Below are positions 1-11,300 of a DNA stretch of 64,000 nt, piece by piece (position 1 is the stretch's first letter; every line of letters begins with the position of its first letter). The notes under the pieces were generated by a model that was given only the letters and a program-made list of their open reading frames with translations, was not told where the DNA came from and did no database searches. Source of the DNA: Malurus cyaneus samueli (taxonomy: Eukaryota; Chordata; Aves; Passeriformes; Maluridae); NCBI GenBank assembly GCA_009741485.1, contig CM019227.1, positions 18,138,772 through 18,202,771 on the forward strand, given 5' to 3'. The position numbers were made by a program, and so were the translations under genes.

Positions 1-419
1 AGACTCCAAGCAGGTTTTTCCAAAGCAGCAGAATTTTGATCCACCTGCTTTTCCAAACACAAACCAGGTTTTGGCTCCAGGACCACATCCTTTTTTATCA
101 GCAGTTAGAGTAGATGGAGTGTAAACAAAGAGCTCACAAGACTCTCAGTTGCCTTAATGAAATAGAGCTCAGGCTTCTGAACTCCCCTCCAACCTTAACC
201 TATCTCCCATCACTTGGGAATAAATGTATCATGACTCTATGTGTGTTTTTAACAGCTTAAATAATTGAAAAGTCACAATCCCATCGATTATGACCCTTAA
301 AAAATCCGGGTTTTAGGAGGGATGGAAAACAGTTTTTAAGATTCCAAGTTGGTTATTTCTAATATAATGAGGGGGAAATTTTGACAAATTCTGAAGAATA
401 CTTTGTCATTTGTCTGTAA

Positions 420-709
420 CAAAGCAACGCAAGTTTGTCTAGCAGACACTTGAATGCTGAGGGATGGAGATGCAACCCCTCCAAACACACAGAATTTATG
501 TAGCACATCGTCCCTGAGAGGCTGGCCAGGATTGTCAATGACTGTTCTCTGATAGAAGTATTGATGGCACTTTCCATATTTATAAGCGTCAACCATGAAA
601 CAGAAGAGGATAAAACAGATGCAGTCTCAGACACATCTCTTCCATCTTCAGATCTTGTTGACCTTTTGCTCTCAGAAGCTAGAGAACTGTTAGCGCCAAT
701 CCTCTCCAA
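420..709 (+). other. possible degraded exon with strong donor
   Basis: One frame runs from 420 to the donor GACG|GTAAGT at 709/710 with a single in-frame TAG at 501-503. The part after the stop (IVPERLARIVNDC, IEVLMALSIFISV, then acidic/serine-rich residues and DLVDLLLSEARELLAP) looks protein-like. I recognise no family, and the antisense strand is also open for a similar length, so chance is possible. Confidence 0.2.
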
Positions 710-989
710 GGACGGTAAGTACTAAATTAACCAGAGAAACCTGAACCCCAGCAAGTATCAGGGATGTCTGTCAGTGTTACTGACAGTTTCCAGCACCTTC
801 CATATTTTTCCATACCAGTTAAGCCTCTTTGATTCTCTCATGCTCACTGAGATGTAATTGCCCGCCCTATATCCCTGTGACTCATATTTGAATCTGCAAT
901 GCAGACTCGCAGGGTATGGAGTCAAAGACTTGTGCCCAGGGCCAGAGAAAAGGTGTTTATCCAGGGAACAAACCCTAACAGGCAGGAGG

Positions 990-1480
990 ATGATTTCACA
1001 GAATCACAAAAATGCTGGTTGAAACGGACTGCTGGAGATCAGATCTTCTGCTCCAGGCAGGACCATTCCAGTAGATGGGATCTGCAGTGGCTTTAGCCAG
1101 CTTGAGGTGTTCAGCCCCCCAGGATGGAGATCTCTCCCTGTTCTGTGACAAAGATCTTCCCAGCAGCCAGCCTGAGCTCCCCCAGGGGCAGCCTGTGGCC
1201 ACTGCCCCCAGTTACACTGGCTGCCCTGCTTAGAACAGCTTGGCTCCAGCATCCTTTAATTGCTGCTGACATAGGAGTGGGTGCTGTGTAGTTGCCTCTC
1301 AGCCTCCTCTTTGCCAGGCTAAACCAGCCCAGCTCCCTCAGCCCTCTCCAGCCTCTCCTTGCAGGCCTGGGGCTCCCCTTGCTGGACCCTCTCCAGTTTC
1401 CCAATGGTTTTAAACCCAGGATCCAAACTTTCCTTACACCATCCAGGTACAACTGAGTGATGCTGAGCAGGAGGGAACAG
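990..1480 (-). mobile_element. CR1 LINE fragment, old
   Basis: The fragment begins ACAGAATCAC, the inverted CR1 3' end. It continues with diverged CR1 3' sequence such as CCAGCCCAGCTCCCTCAGCC and GGACCCTCTCCAGTTTCC. It is more diverged than the later copies in the window. Confidence 0.6.
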
Positions 1481-4400
1481 TCAGGACCCCATTTCCTTGG
1501 AGTACAAACCAGCCATGCTCCCTTCTCTTCACATGCCTGTGAGAAAATCAAAGAACAGGCACCCAGCTCCATGGCAGTCTGGATTAACTTTCCCAGTCTG
1601 GGGCTCTGAGCTGCTCCAGGAGCCATAAACATTCCTTGGCAGTGATTATTTGACCCTGTTTGTCTCTTCCCACACAAAACGAGTGTCTCATCTCCTCTGT
1701 GTCACATCCAGGTGAATGCACAGCCCCAAACAGGTGCCCAGTCCTTCCTCTTTGATCCTATTCACCAACCCAACATGGCCATGGCCCAGCACTGGCTTTG
1801 TCTCAAAGCACAAGACACAAAGGAAATAATTGCAGCCTTTCAGAAGCACCTCTGATTTATGAGCGTTGCCAGCATTTTCTGATTTCCTGCCCCATTTAAA
1901 TGTGCATTATCATAATGCAGCAGTACTGCTTGCATTGGGCATGTTCTCTCCACTAACACTTGGCTCTGTGCTTCCATCTGCAGCTCTGCCATGGGACAGG
2001 GACCAGTGCCTGCCTGCTGAAGGAATCCCAAATTACAAGGAGTAGGTGTCAAAATTGCCATGGTCTGTAATTTGGACAGCACACATACTAAAAATTCCTG
2101 TTTGCTTTGTTAGAAATTTTTAACCGAAACTGTTGCTTCACAACTTTTGATCAGGCACTCTAGGAGAGGCCTCCAGATGGCCATGACAGAGAAATACTGT
2201 GAAATTCCTAGACAGCAAGAGACTTCCCACCTTGCACAGTGTGAATTCCTTGATTTCTCTTTTGCTTTGTAAAATGCTGGCTTTCCTTCAGACCAGATGG
2301 GAATTTGTGGTTCTGTGGCTTGTCTAGCTGGCATTTTTACAGTGAGCTCTGTGCAAGGAAAAAAGCATCACTGAACGTGTTAATCTTCTATGTTGTGGTA
2401 TCGAGATGCTGCAAAGCCCCAGACAAGGAGAACAGGATGACATGGCTTTGTTTGTACCTTGAATTCTTAAATTTTCCGGAATATAAATGGTTTATATTTA
2501 ACAGAGCCATTTCCTAAAGTTATCTGAAAGGGCACTTTGAGACCTAAATATCTCCTACCACTTTCTTAGCTTAACTCAACCTGAAGATCTGCCAGCACAG
2601 TTTTTTGTTTAGGTACAAAGTACCCATTTGCAAACAATAATTTCAAGGTTATGAAAAACATTTTCAGACAAAACTGGCAGCCACCACAGTCTAACCAGGC
2701 AAGAGCTGTAGCTTCCTCTCCTTTCCTAAATAAACACTGCTGTCTTCACATTACCCTCTGTGTCCTTCTCCCCCACCACATAAGCTGTATTTCTCCTTTT
2801 CAGCCACCTTCATCAGAAGACCACGTGGCCCCCTCCTGCAGGCCAGACCAAGAGTGACCAACCACAGCCACCAAGCCCAACGGAACTGCCTAAGAAGCCA
2901 ACATAAATATCCCATGACTTGGTGGTGCTCTGAACCATGACCATCCATCGCACGGGAGATGGGAAAGACACCCCAGCAAAAGCAGACTGAGAAGAAGTTT
3001 TCTGACACAAGTCTAATTCTTCCTAATTCTCCAAGACTTTTTCAGTAACCTCCCCTGCGCGTCTACCTCTGAGTTATTGTACAAGGCTTTTTGCTCACGG
3101 TTTTGCAGCTTTATAGGAAAAGTATTCTCAAGAGGCTACAGAGGCCTGGATTTCAGTGGCAGCCTTTTAGAGCTTGTGTTCTGGGTAGTAAGAGGAATAT
3201 GAACCTACCCGAGGGACTCAGGGGTCTCCAACAGATCCCTTTTGGTATTTCAGATGAAAAACCAAAGTCTATTTAGTGACTGTAATCAAAGCAGCTTAAT
3301 CTGTAGTATCCTAGCTGTCTTGGGATAGGTACTTCTCTTTTTATTCTTTTTGTATAGCTGATCCCAGCTGCAGTGCTTGAAGTGGGAAGCAGCAGCTCAG
3401 GCAGTTGCTGGCCAGAGTGCAGGACAGCCAGCGGGATGCTCCAGTCACAACGTGGCACTGGACACCGAGCCCTCCCAGGAACGTGGGGCGGGACATAGCG
3501 GCCATAGTGAACATAGCTCAGTAAAGGTCCACGGTGTCACTGGGAAATGAGATCCACATGATGCAAGACTGAGCCAGCAATGAATGGAGAGCAGATCTGA
3601 GATGGGCAGAGTCTGGAAAAATAAAATGGTAACACTCCTGGCAAGGAGTTTGCTCTCTGGGTTCTGACTGCAGTTGCTGCGTTCAGCGTCTCACAGACAA
3701 AGACACAGCCTGAGACCATTTTTCCTCCCTCTCATTTTGTCAGCTCCTAGGGAGATGCATTGAGAAATTGTAGGAAAATGGGATGCAATCTGGCTTTTAC
3801 AAATAATTTGTTAAGATTACTTGAAATCTTTGTGGGGGTTCAAAGCATGTGTATCCTTTCTAGCCTAAATTAAAGGCTTAGGAAAAATCATGATCCTCAC
3901 CAATATCTCCTGCACTCGAGGTACCACTGCTAAACTACTAAACCAGCAACTGTGTGGTGAAGCATATCATATAAATATCCAGTCTGAAATTTTGGGGAAA
4001 CTTAATTTCTTAGCTTGGGGTAAATTAAATCTTGGGAATGCATACCTCAGAATATAAATTAAAGGGCTTCTTTTAAAAGGAAACATAATCCTTTGGACTT
4101 CCCACAAGGAATATTCCCAGGAAGGAGAAAATATTCATCTTGGCAGACCCTATGATTAATAGCTCATTCTCCAGTGCTCTCTGCTGTGATGGAATGATAG
4201 TAAATCCTGGTGATACCTGTGGGTTTGGCCCCTTGGCTTTGTTCTCATCTCCTGTGTTACACAGACAGGTAAGAGGTACACATGGCAAAATCCAGTCTCA
4301 CCAGTCTGGTGTGCTCTGACTCTGGAAAAACACCTCCAGTTCCCCTGGGGTTACCCAGCAGATCCCAATCTGCTCCTGGCAGGGTCTCTTCAAAAGTGTT

Positions 4401-4654
4401 TGGCTGGGGGTGGCATCCTAGGGAGATGTCTCCAGCCACTGGTTGTCACACTTGTCAGGGAACAGCATGAACAGGATTTGGGGAAGGAGAAGGTCTTGGG
4501 CTGTGCTGTGTCATTTCAGACACCCAATGGCACCTGAGATACCTGGGAGAAAAGGGACGAGTTATGGGGAAAACACAACTATTTAGGCTGAATTTAATCA
4601 GCTGGAAAATCAACAATCTGTTGTGGAAATCAACAGAAGTTTTAAAACCAAATC

Positions 4655-4760
4655 AAAGAATCACAGAATATTTTTCTCAAAATAAAAGTGTTGAACTCTA
4701 CCTCCTCAAGCCCTGGAAAGGCACTGACCAGTACTGCCCCAGCAAGTACCAGTTACATGG
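4655..4760 (-). mobile_element. possible very old CR1 3' end
   Basis: TCAAAGAATCACAGAATA resembles the inverted CR1 terminus, but the flank is too diverged to align by eye. Confidence 0.25.
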
Positions 4761-5774
4761 TCTGAAAAAAGAAATCCTTGATGCTGCTTCCATAGTCTGT
4801 ATTATTCCATAAATTTGTATTTAAAAGTCACAAGCACGAAGGTTTTGTGTAAAAGCATCACAGTGAGTGAGGGCTTGGATGAGACAAATATTGTGCAGTT
4901 GGTGCTGCACCTGGCAAAGGGGGGAAACAGGGGGATGCTGCCCCAAGGCTGCTGTTTTGGGGTGTCCTGAGCTGTCTGTCACCAAAAGAGCTGGGAAGAT
5001 CTTAACCCTTTAAAAAGCCCCAACAGCTCTGTGCTCTCAGCTTACTGGCAGCCCCTCTGGAAAGAAAGTCCTCTGTGTCCCCATCAGCCACTGGAGATCC
5101 TCATATGTCAAGCAAGGATCAAGCATTGCATGCCTGCCAAAGCTTTCACATTTCTCACATTTCCCAATATGTGAATTTACCATGTTCCTCTTGCCTTTGC
5201 TTCTTCCCAGCACTTCCCTCTTTCTATTAATGCTGTTGTTCCTCATGCTACCTCTGCAGAGCAGTGCTCAGAGCTAAGCTCTGACAAGAGCTCTGCTCCT
5301 GGAGGTGATGCTGATTTTGGTGACCCAGAATAACAAACCTGTGTCAGGCTTTACTCCCAGGCAAGGGGAATTAGGCAGAACTCAGCAAGTCACAGGGTGA
5401 CATCTCACAGAACTACCGAGAGGCAAAAGGGGAAATGCATGAAGGAACAAACAGCACAGAAAGAGAAGTTATTTAAATAGGATGTTCTTTATTCACACAA
5501 GGCACTCTACAAGAGACCTGAATTCTGGATTAATTTGCAATATTTTAGCTTGCTTGTAAGGATGTGGAGATTGCTGTCGCAATGTGCTCTGTTTGTCTCA
5601 GTATCTATCTCAGAGGGTCCCAGCTTGACTGCACAGAAATGAGGAGTATTTGAGATAAAAAATGAGACCTGAATAATATCAGATCTTCCTGAGTGGCCTT
5701 CCAAGATCCTGAAGGGATCCTATAGGAAAGATGGAGGGGCATTTTTTACATGAGCTTGACAGGACAAAGGCTTC

Positions 5775-6033
5775 AAACTGACAGAGAGTAGGTTTAGATT
5801 AGATATCAGGAAAAACTTCCCTGTGAGAGTCGGGAGGTCTTGGCACAGGGTACCCAGAGAAGCTGAAGCTGACCCATGCCTGGAAATGTCCAAGACCAGG
5901 CAGGACATGGCTTGGAGGAACCTGGGACAGTGGAAGGTGACCCTGCCCATGGCACAGGGTAGAATGAGATGAGCTTTAAGGTCCTTTCCAACCCAAACCA
6001 TTCTGTGTTTCCATGATTCTATGATAGGATGGG
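5775..6033 (+). mobile_element. CR1 LINE 3' fragment
   Basis: GATATCAGGAAAAACTTCCC, then GGCACAGGGTACCCAGAGAA and CTTTCCAACCCAAACCATTC, lead to GATTCTATGAT, the CR1 terminal repeat. Confidence 0.85.
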
Positions 6034-9029
6034 AAATGGCAAATATTTTATGAGCCAAAATGCAGAGAGAACCCCATAAACGGAGCATGTCAACATACTA
6101 CAGGTGATAAACTCAAAAAGATGCATTTTAAGAGCATCAGCAGGATTAATTGCTGAGCTGGAAGCTTTGGGGGTTAAACATCACTGATGTTTATTTTGTG
6201 TTTCTCTTATGCAAAGCAGAAATCCATTTCTTAGCTGCTGGATGGGCCAGAGGGTGGGAGACCCCTCTGCCTCACAAAATAAACCAAACCAAGATTTGAG
6301 CATCTAACAGCTGCAGAAGCAAGGAAGGTGAGGCAGGGAGCAACCTTGGCATTATCTTGGAAGGTGAATGTAGCAGAGCCACTAGCATACTGTTTATCTG
6401 CAGACCCATGGGAAAAGGAACCCAATCTGAATCTGCTGGACTCGAGCTCATTAGGGCTCCAGTTTCATCCCTGCCAGTGATCTCTGTCATCTCACTATGA
6501 CCTTGGGCAGCACATTTCATCTCAGTTTTGCACCAGAAAACAAACAGGACTGAGAGAGGCACAAGCAAGGCAAAGCCCTGGGGATCCATAGGATGTGGGG
6601 GCAACCTCCCGGCACAAGAGGAGCTGTGGTGTGGTAACAGGTATTGCTGATCTGTGTTCTCAGTGAACAAAGCCTCAGTATTTCAACTTTTCCAGGCTCT
6701 CAGGACAGCAAAAGCTCCAGCTTTTGCTCAGCTTTGGTGAAGCAGAGTAAGGTTAAGTGCTTCAAAGCTGCGTTTGGAGAGTTGTGGAAGCAGCAGAGGT
6801 GAACTCCAGCCCAGAACAGTGCAGTGGAGTAGGCTGGTGTGTCTATCCCAACGCTGGAGGCTGTGTAGAGCCTCTTCTTTCTCCCAGCTCCACACACTGA
6901 CACCTGGACTGAAGGCCAGGTTTGGAGAGTGGAATACACCTCCACACTGCTTTTAATGTGGCTCTGAAAAGCAGGTGAACTTTGCTGCTGAATTTTAAAA
7001 GCAAGTCTTTAATGTTTAAACAGTGCTGATTTTCTGAGGGTTACTGAACCCATGTGGAAGAGGGCTGGGCAGCACCTCCTCAGTGTGACACTGCAGAAAG
7101 AGCTGGGCTGGCTGTGTCAAGCTGCCTTTCCTTTTCTGCTTTTCCTCGGGGTCCCTGGGAGATCCTTCTCCTGCTCAAGTCTGAGTCTACCTCAGCACTT
7201 CACGACAGATCACAGAATTTTCTGGCCTCGCCAACTGCAGCTTTGCCACAAACCTCCTTTGCAGCTTCTTTCAGCTGCTTTCAAAATAAGGTAAATGGGA
7301 ATAACAATACCATGAACAATCCCCACAAGCTTTTTTTCTGCACATGACGCACCAATGCACTTGAATTTCTGTTGAGCTTTTTAAATTTATGCCAATAGAT
7401 GAGGCATAAAAGTTCAGATAAAAGCAGAGTTTGCAGTGAAAAGCCTTTGTAATGGGGGAAGTGGAGGCTGAATGATATCTCCCAACCACATGTCCTTCCT
7501 GGAAGACATTCTTCTTTCTGACTGCAGGACTGGCAGCAGTTCCTGGGCTGCTGAGGAGTGAGAACTTCTCTCTGCACAGCTCCCATGAGAGAGATTGAGG
7601 GTCAGTGCCAGCCCTTGAGGCAAACACCCAGTGAGATAGGTGGAAGGACAGTCAAGGCCCTTGGGAATGCCCTGGAGAGTTGGCCCTGTGTCAGGGGAAA
7701 AGGAGCCCACTGACACTGGAAAATGCCAAGGTGACCTTCGGGCAGCAGGAGAAAACAGATGTTGGAAAATGGGAATTACAGTCAGGGCTGCACAGCAGAG
7801 AAAAGGATGGGATGGGACTCACCAAAATCTCATCCAGCTTTTATGACCCGAACAAAAGAAAAACCATCACAATTAGGGCACAAAGGAGTTACAGGCTGGT
7901 GTAAATTCTGTAGCAAGAAGATGGGAACAGTGCTTTAGTTTTTCTTCTGTTTTCTCTGAGGAAATTAAACAGTAAATGAGGAACAGGAGAGAAATACAAC
8001 TTCTTTGAAAAAGGAAGTTGCATTGTGAATGGGAAATTCAGAATATTTATAGGTACATATTTTTAATATTATGAGTATTTATTTATAAAGTAAATGTAGA
8101 TATTGCAGGCCTTGGATAACTGTGTGGCTTTTGATGCCAGGTTGTGCTGTAAGGGTCTTTAGGAAAACTGCTGCAGCCTTGGGAGCGCTGACATTCAATG
8201 GTCTGTGGGTTGGTTGTTTTTGAGCAGTGTCAGGCCAGTCTCCTCAGTCTGAGATAGCAGAACATTTCAGGAAGTATTGCTGATCAGAAATAGCACTGCA
8301 GCTTCCTGAAATGCCACAGCTGGAAGTGATAAGGAGGCAGGAAAAGACAAAGCAGCAGTAAATGTGATGTTACTTCAATACCATCAGGCAAACAGGCAGC
8401 TAGGGAGAACCTGAAAGGAGGTTCTGAAGGTGCAAAACATCCTCCAGCTGGCCTCCCACATCCCTCTCCTGGTGTCACGTGCCCCTCCTGCCCAAGGACC
8501 AGCTGCCCAGAACTCTCTGACAATCCAAATTAGGGCAGCATTGGCACCATTTCCTCCACAGAGCCACAGCCTCAAGGACCATCACTGGATGGTGACAACT
8601 CCCCAGCACATGGCCTGACAAACAGGGGCCACTCACCTTGAGCTCCAAAGGGTTCACCCAACACTCCACAGATTTTCAGAGCTGGTGGGAGAGGGAGGGG
8701 CTGAGAAGTGAGGAGGCATCCCAGTGTCCTTCTCAGCATAGCTTGGCTGGGTGATCACCTTGTACCTTATTAGGGAGTAATGTCTGGGGAATATTTGCTC
8801 AAGGTGTGAGTTCACAGGTGTGTAATAAGTCATGTAATAAATTAAACAATACAGTGCAGTGATAGAGTTGAGGGCCGAGGTGAGCAGGTCTCTCCGCTCC
8901 TGAAGGGCTGATCCACCCTTCAGGATGAGCAGGATTAGGTTGTTCTTGGGAGCTGTGGCTCTGCCTTCTCCAGCCCTGACCAGAGCAGGTTCCTCCTCCT
9001 CAAGGGCAGTGCCAGTTTGGGGAGACTCA

Positions 9030-9185
9030 TGTAGATATGGAATATCCTGAGTGGGAAGGGACCCATCAGGATCACCCAGTCCAGCTCCTGGCCCTGCACA
9101 GACACCCCAACAATCCCACCCTGTGCCTGACAGCATTGTCCAAGCACTCCTTGAGTTCTGGCAGGGTTGTTGCTGTGCCCAATCT
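9030..9185 (-). mobile_element. CR1 LINE 3' fragment
   Basis: ATATCCTGAGTGGGAAGGGA and CTGGCCCTGCACAGACACCC, CAACAATCCCACCCTGTGCC, are typical of a second CR1 subfamily, inverted. Confidence 0.75.
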
Positions 9186-9239
9186 GTGGGAAGGGCTGAA
9201 CTTATCTCCACACACATCCTTAGTTATTCTCTCCCTCTG

Positions 9240-9550
9240 CCCTCATGAAACCCCATCTGGAGATGGGTCCGAGTCTGGAGTCCTCAGCACAGGAAGGACA
9301 TGGAGCTGCTGGAAGAGGCATCAAGATAATCAGAAGAATGGAGCAGCTCTGCTATGAGAAAAGGCTGGGAGAACTGGGGGTGTTCACATGGAGAAGAGAA
9401 AGCTCCAGGGATAGCTCAGAGCCCCTTCCAGTGACAAAACGGGCTCCAGGAGAGCTGCAGAGAGACTTGGGACAAGGCAGAGAGGGACAGGACAAGGGGG
9501 AATGGCTTCCCACTGCCAGAGGGCAGGGTTAGGCGGGATATTGAAAAGGA
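9240..9550 (+). mobile_element. CR1 LINE fragment abutting the CpG island
   Basis: It contains AAAAGGCTGGGAGAACTGGG, AGAGCCCCTTCCAGTGAC and GAATGGCTTCCCACTGCCAG, ending at GGGATATTGAAAAGGAAT. It is cut off where the CpG island starts, so the true 3' terminus is missing. Confidence 0.85.
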
Positions 9551-9589
9551 ATTTCACCCTGGGCACAGCTTTGCCCGCTCCCCTCTCAG

Positions 9590-10345
9590 GGCCGGGACCC
9601 ACCCTCCCCTCAGCGAAATGGCGCGGGGGGGAGGAGAGGGCCGCACGTGCGCGGGGGCGGGGCCTCCCCGCGCCCCCCCCCGCAGCACAATGGACAGCGC
9701 CCTGAGGGCGGGGCCGGCACGGGGGCGGCGCGCGGGGGCGGGGCGCTGAGGGGGGGGCGCGGCAGCCCGGGAGCCGCCGAGAGCGGGATGGGTCCGGCGG
9801 GCTCCGCCGCGACCGCGGTGAGGAGGAGCGGACGGGCGAGGGCACGGGGAGATGGGGTGTGAGATCGGGGATGTGGGTGTGGGATACGGGGGGCAGCCGC
9901 GGTGGGCAGCGCTCTCCGGGGACCTCGCGGCCGCCGTGTGAGGAGGGGCGGGGGGGTGTGAGGCTTTTTCCGCCCCGTGTGCCCGGGCCCTTCGTGAGGC
10001 GGCAGAGCGGGGGCGGTGGGTGGGTTTTGGGGCACCGGGAGTCTCTATCCTTCAGCCACGCGAAGCCGAGAGGGAAATTTTGGTCATAATCGTGTGGGAT
10101 CAGGGAGGGAGCCGGTGAAGACCCGGGCGATGGGCTCGGAGTGGCGTGGGAACCCTTCAGGTCTGCGGACAAAATACAGCGATTGTAAAGTTGTTAGGTT
10201 TATGTCGTGCCTGAGGCCATGAGACGGACTCTGGCTGAGGGGCGGGCGGGGATCTCTTTCGGTGGGCTGAGCCATGCAGGGGCTGAGAGTGGGACCCCAG
10301 CATGAGCCCGAGCGGCTGCGGAGAGCCGGACTCGCCGAGCGCCCC
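9590..10345 (+). promoter_or_regulatory. SEC14L5: CpG island, probable SEC14L5 promoter
   Basis: A sharp switch to very GC- and CpG-rich sequence begins near 9590, right after a CR1 fragment. It holds several GC boxes (GGGGCGGGGC near 9654, 9707 and 9737), an E-box CACGTG at 9644-9649 within an NRF1-like GCACGTGCGC, and a YY1-like AAATGGCGC at 9617. A plausible non-coding first exon ends at 9817 with donor GCG|GTGAGG. Assignment to SEC14L5 is by position and strand only. It could also fire in the opposite direction; I saw no gene on that side. Confidence 0.65.
9760..9817 (+). other. SEC14L5: candidate non-coding first exon of SEC14L5 (3' boundary)
   Basis: GACCGCG|GTGAGG at 9817/9818 is a good donor inside the CpG island. 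The 5' boundary is unknown; 9760 is nominal. An ATG at 9788 would, if spliced directly to 15570, make a 30-codon frame overlapping the main start out of frame and ending at 15632. Confidence 0.35.
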
Positions 10346-10449
10346 GGGGGCTCGGCTTTCAACAAATTTACCCTGAAACGAGCCCTGAAGTATTTGTAAA
10401 CTCGAAGGGCGACCCTGATCAATGTCCATTAAATGTTGATGGATTTAAC

Positions 10450-10605
10450 AGGGTGCTCAGAGCAGCTGTGGCTCCCCTATCCTGGAAGTATCCAAGGTGA
10501 GATTGGACAGGGCTTCCACTGGTCTAGTGGAAAGTGTCCCTGCCCATGGCAGAGGGTGGAATGGGATGGACTTTAAAGTCCTTTCCAAACCATTCTGTGA
10601 TTCCA
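10450..10605 (+). mobile_element. CR1 LINE 3' fragment
   Basis: The end part GTGTCCCTGCCCATGGCAGA to TCCTTTCCAAACCATTCTGT and GATTCCATG is recognisable, with the upstream part degraded. Confidence 0.8.
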
Positions 10606-10934
10606 TGTTTTCAAGTCAGCTTCTAGGTGAAGCAAGTATGTTCTCTGGGTCACTTGGCTTAAGTCCTCCAAGAAGTAAAATTGGCTTGTAGATGGTGAGA
10701 ATGGGCTTGTGTTGATGGCACCACTTATCTGGTGGGGCTGATGACAGCCAGCTTTTGTTGAAAGAAAATACAGCTGCGAATTTCTCTCAAGGCAGATTGA
10801 AACAGTTTGCTGGTGATTTGTTGCACTGTCAAGTGAGTTGCTGCCTGGGTCTGCTCTTGGTTTACATGTTAAACTGAAGCATGGTGTCCTTGGCACAAGG
10901 AGGGTGTGGACTTGTTGAAATAGATCCCGAGGAG

Positions 10935-11300
10935 GCCACGGAGATGTCCCAAGGGCTGGAGCCCCTCTGCTCTGGAGCCAGGCTGGGAGAGCTGGGAGTG
11001 TTCATCTGGAGAAGGATCCAGGGAGAGCTCAGAGCCCCTTCCAGTGCCTAAACAGGCTCCAGGAGAGCTGGAGAGGGACTTGGGACAAGGGCTGTGAGGT
11101 TGATGAGGCTCTTGCACAGGGTGCCCAGAGAAGCTGTGGCTGCCCCTGGATCCCTGGCAGTGCCCAAGGCCAGGCTGGACAGGGCTTGGAGCAGCCTGGG
11201 ACAGTGGAAAGATTCCCTGCCCATGACAGGGGATGGAACAAGACAGGCTTTAAGGTCCCTTCCAACCCAAACCATTCCAGGATTCTGTGTCTCCATTCTA
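10935..11300 (+). mobile_element. CR1 LINE fragment with internal deletion
   Basis: It contains GGGCTGGAGCCCCTCTGCTC to GAGAGGGACTTGGGACAAGG, then jumps to GCACAGGGTGCCCAGAGAAG and ends near CAACCCAAACCATTCCAGG. The stretch normally between them is missing. Confidence 0.88.

Larger units (their letters stand above)
1..9590. other. intergenic sequence upstream of SEC14L5
   Basis: AT-rich sequence with the CR1 fragments listed and no convincing exon apart from the weak candidate at 420-709. In human the neighbour on this side is PPL, transcribed away. I looked for its first coding exon (protein start MNSLFRKRNKGKY) and did not see it. Confidence 0.7.

Noticed and set aside
9384..10172. 262-codon open frame on the minus strand across the CpG island
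   Set aside because: It is Pro/Arg/Ser-rich as expected from any frame of CpG-rich DNA. It starts in a CR1 fragment and shows no domain.
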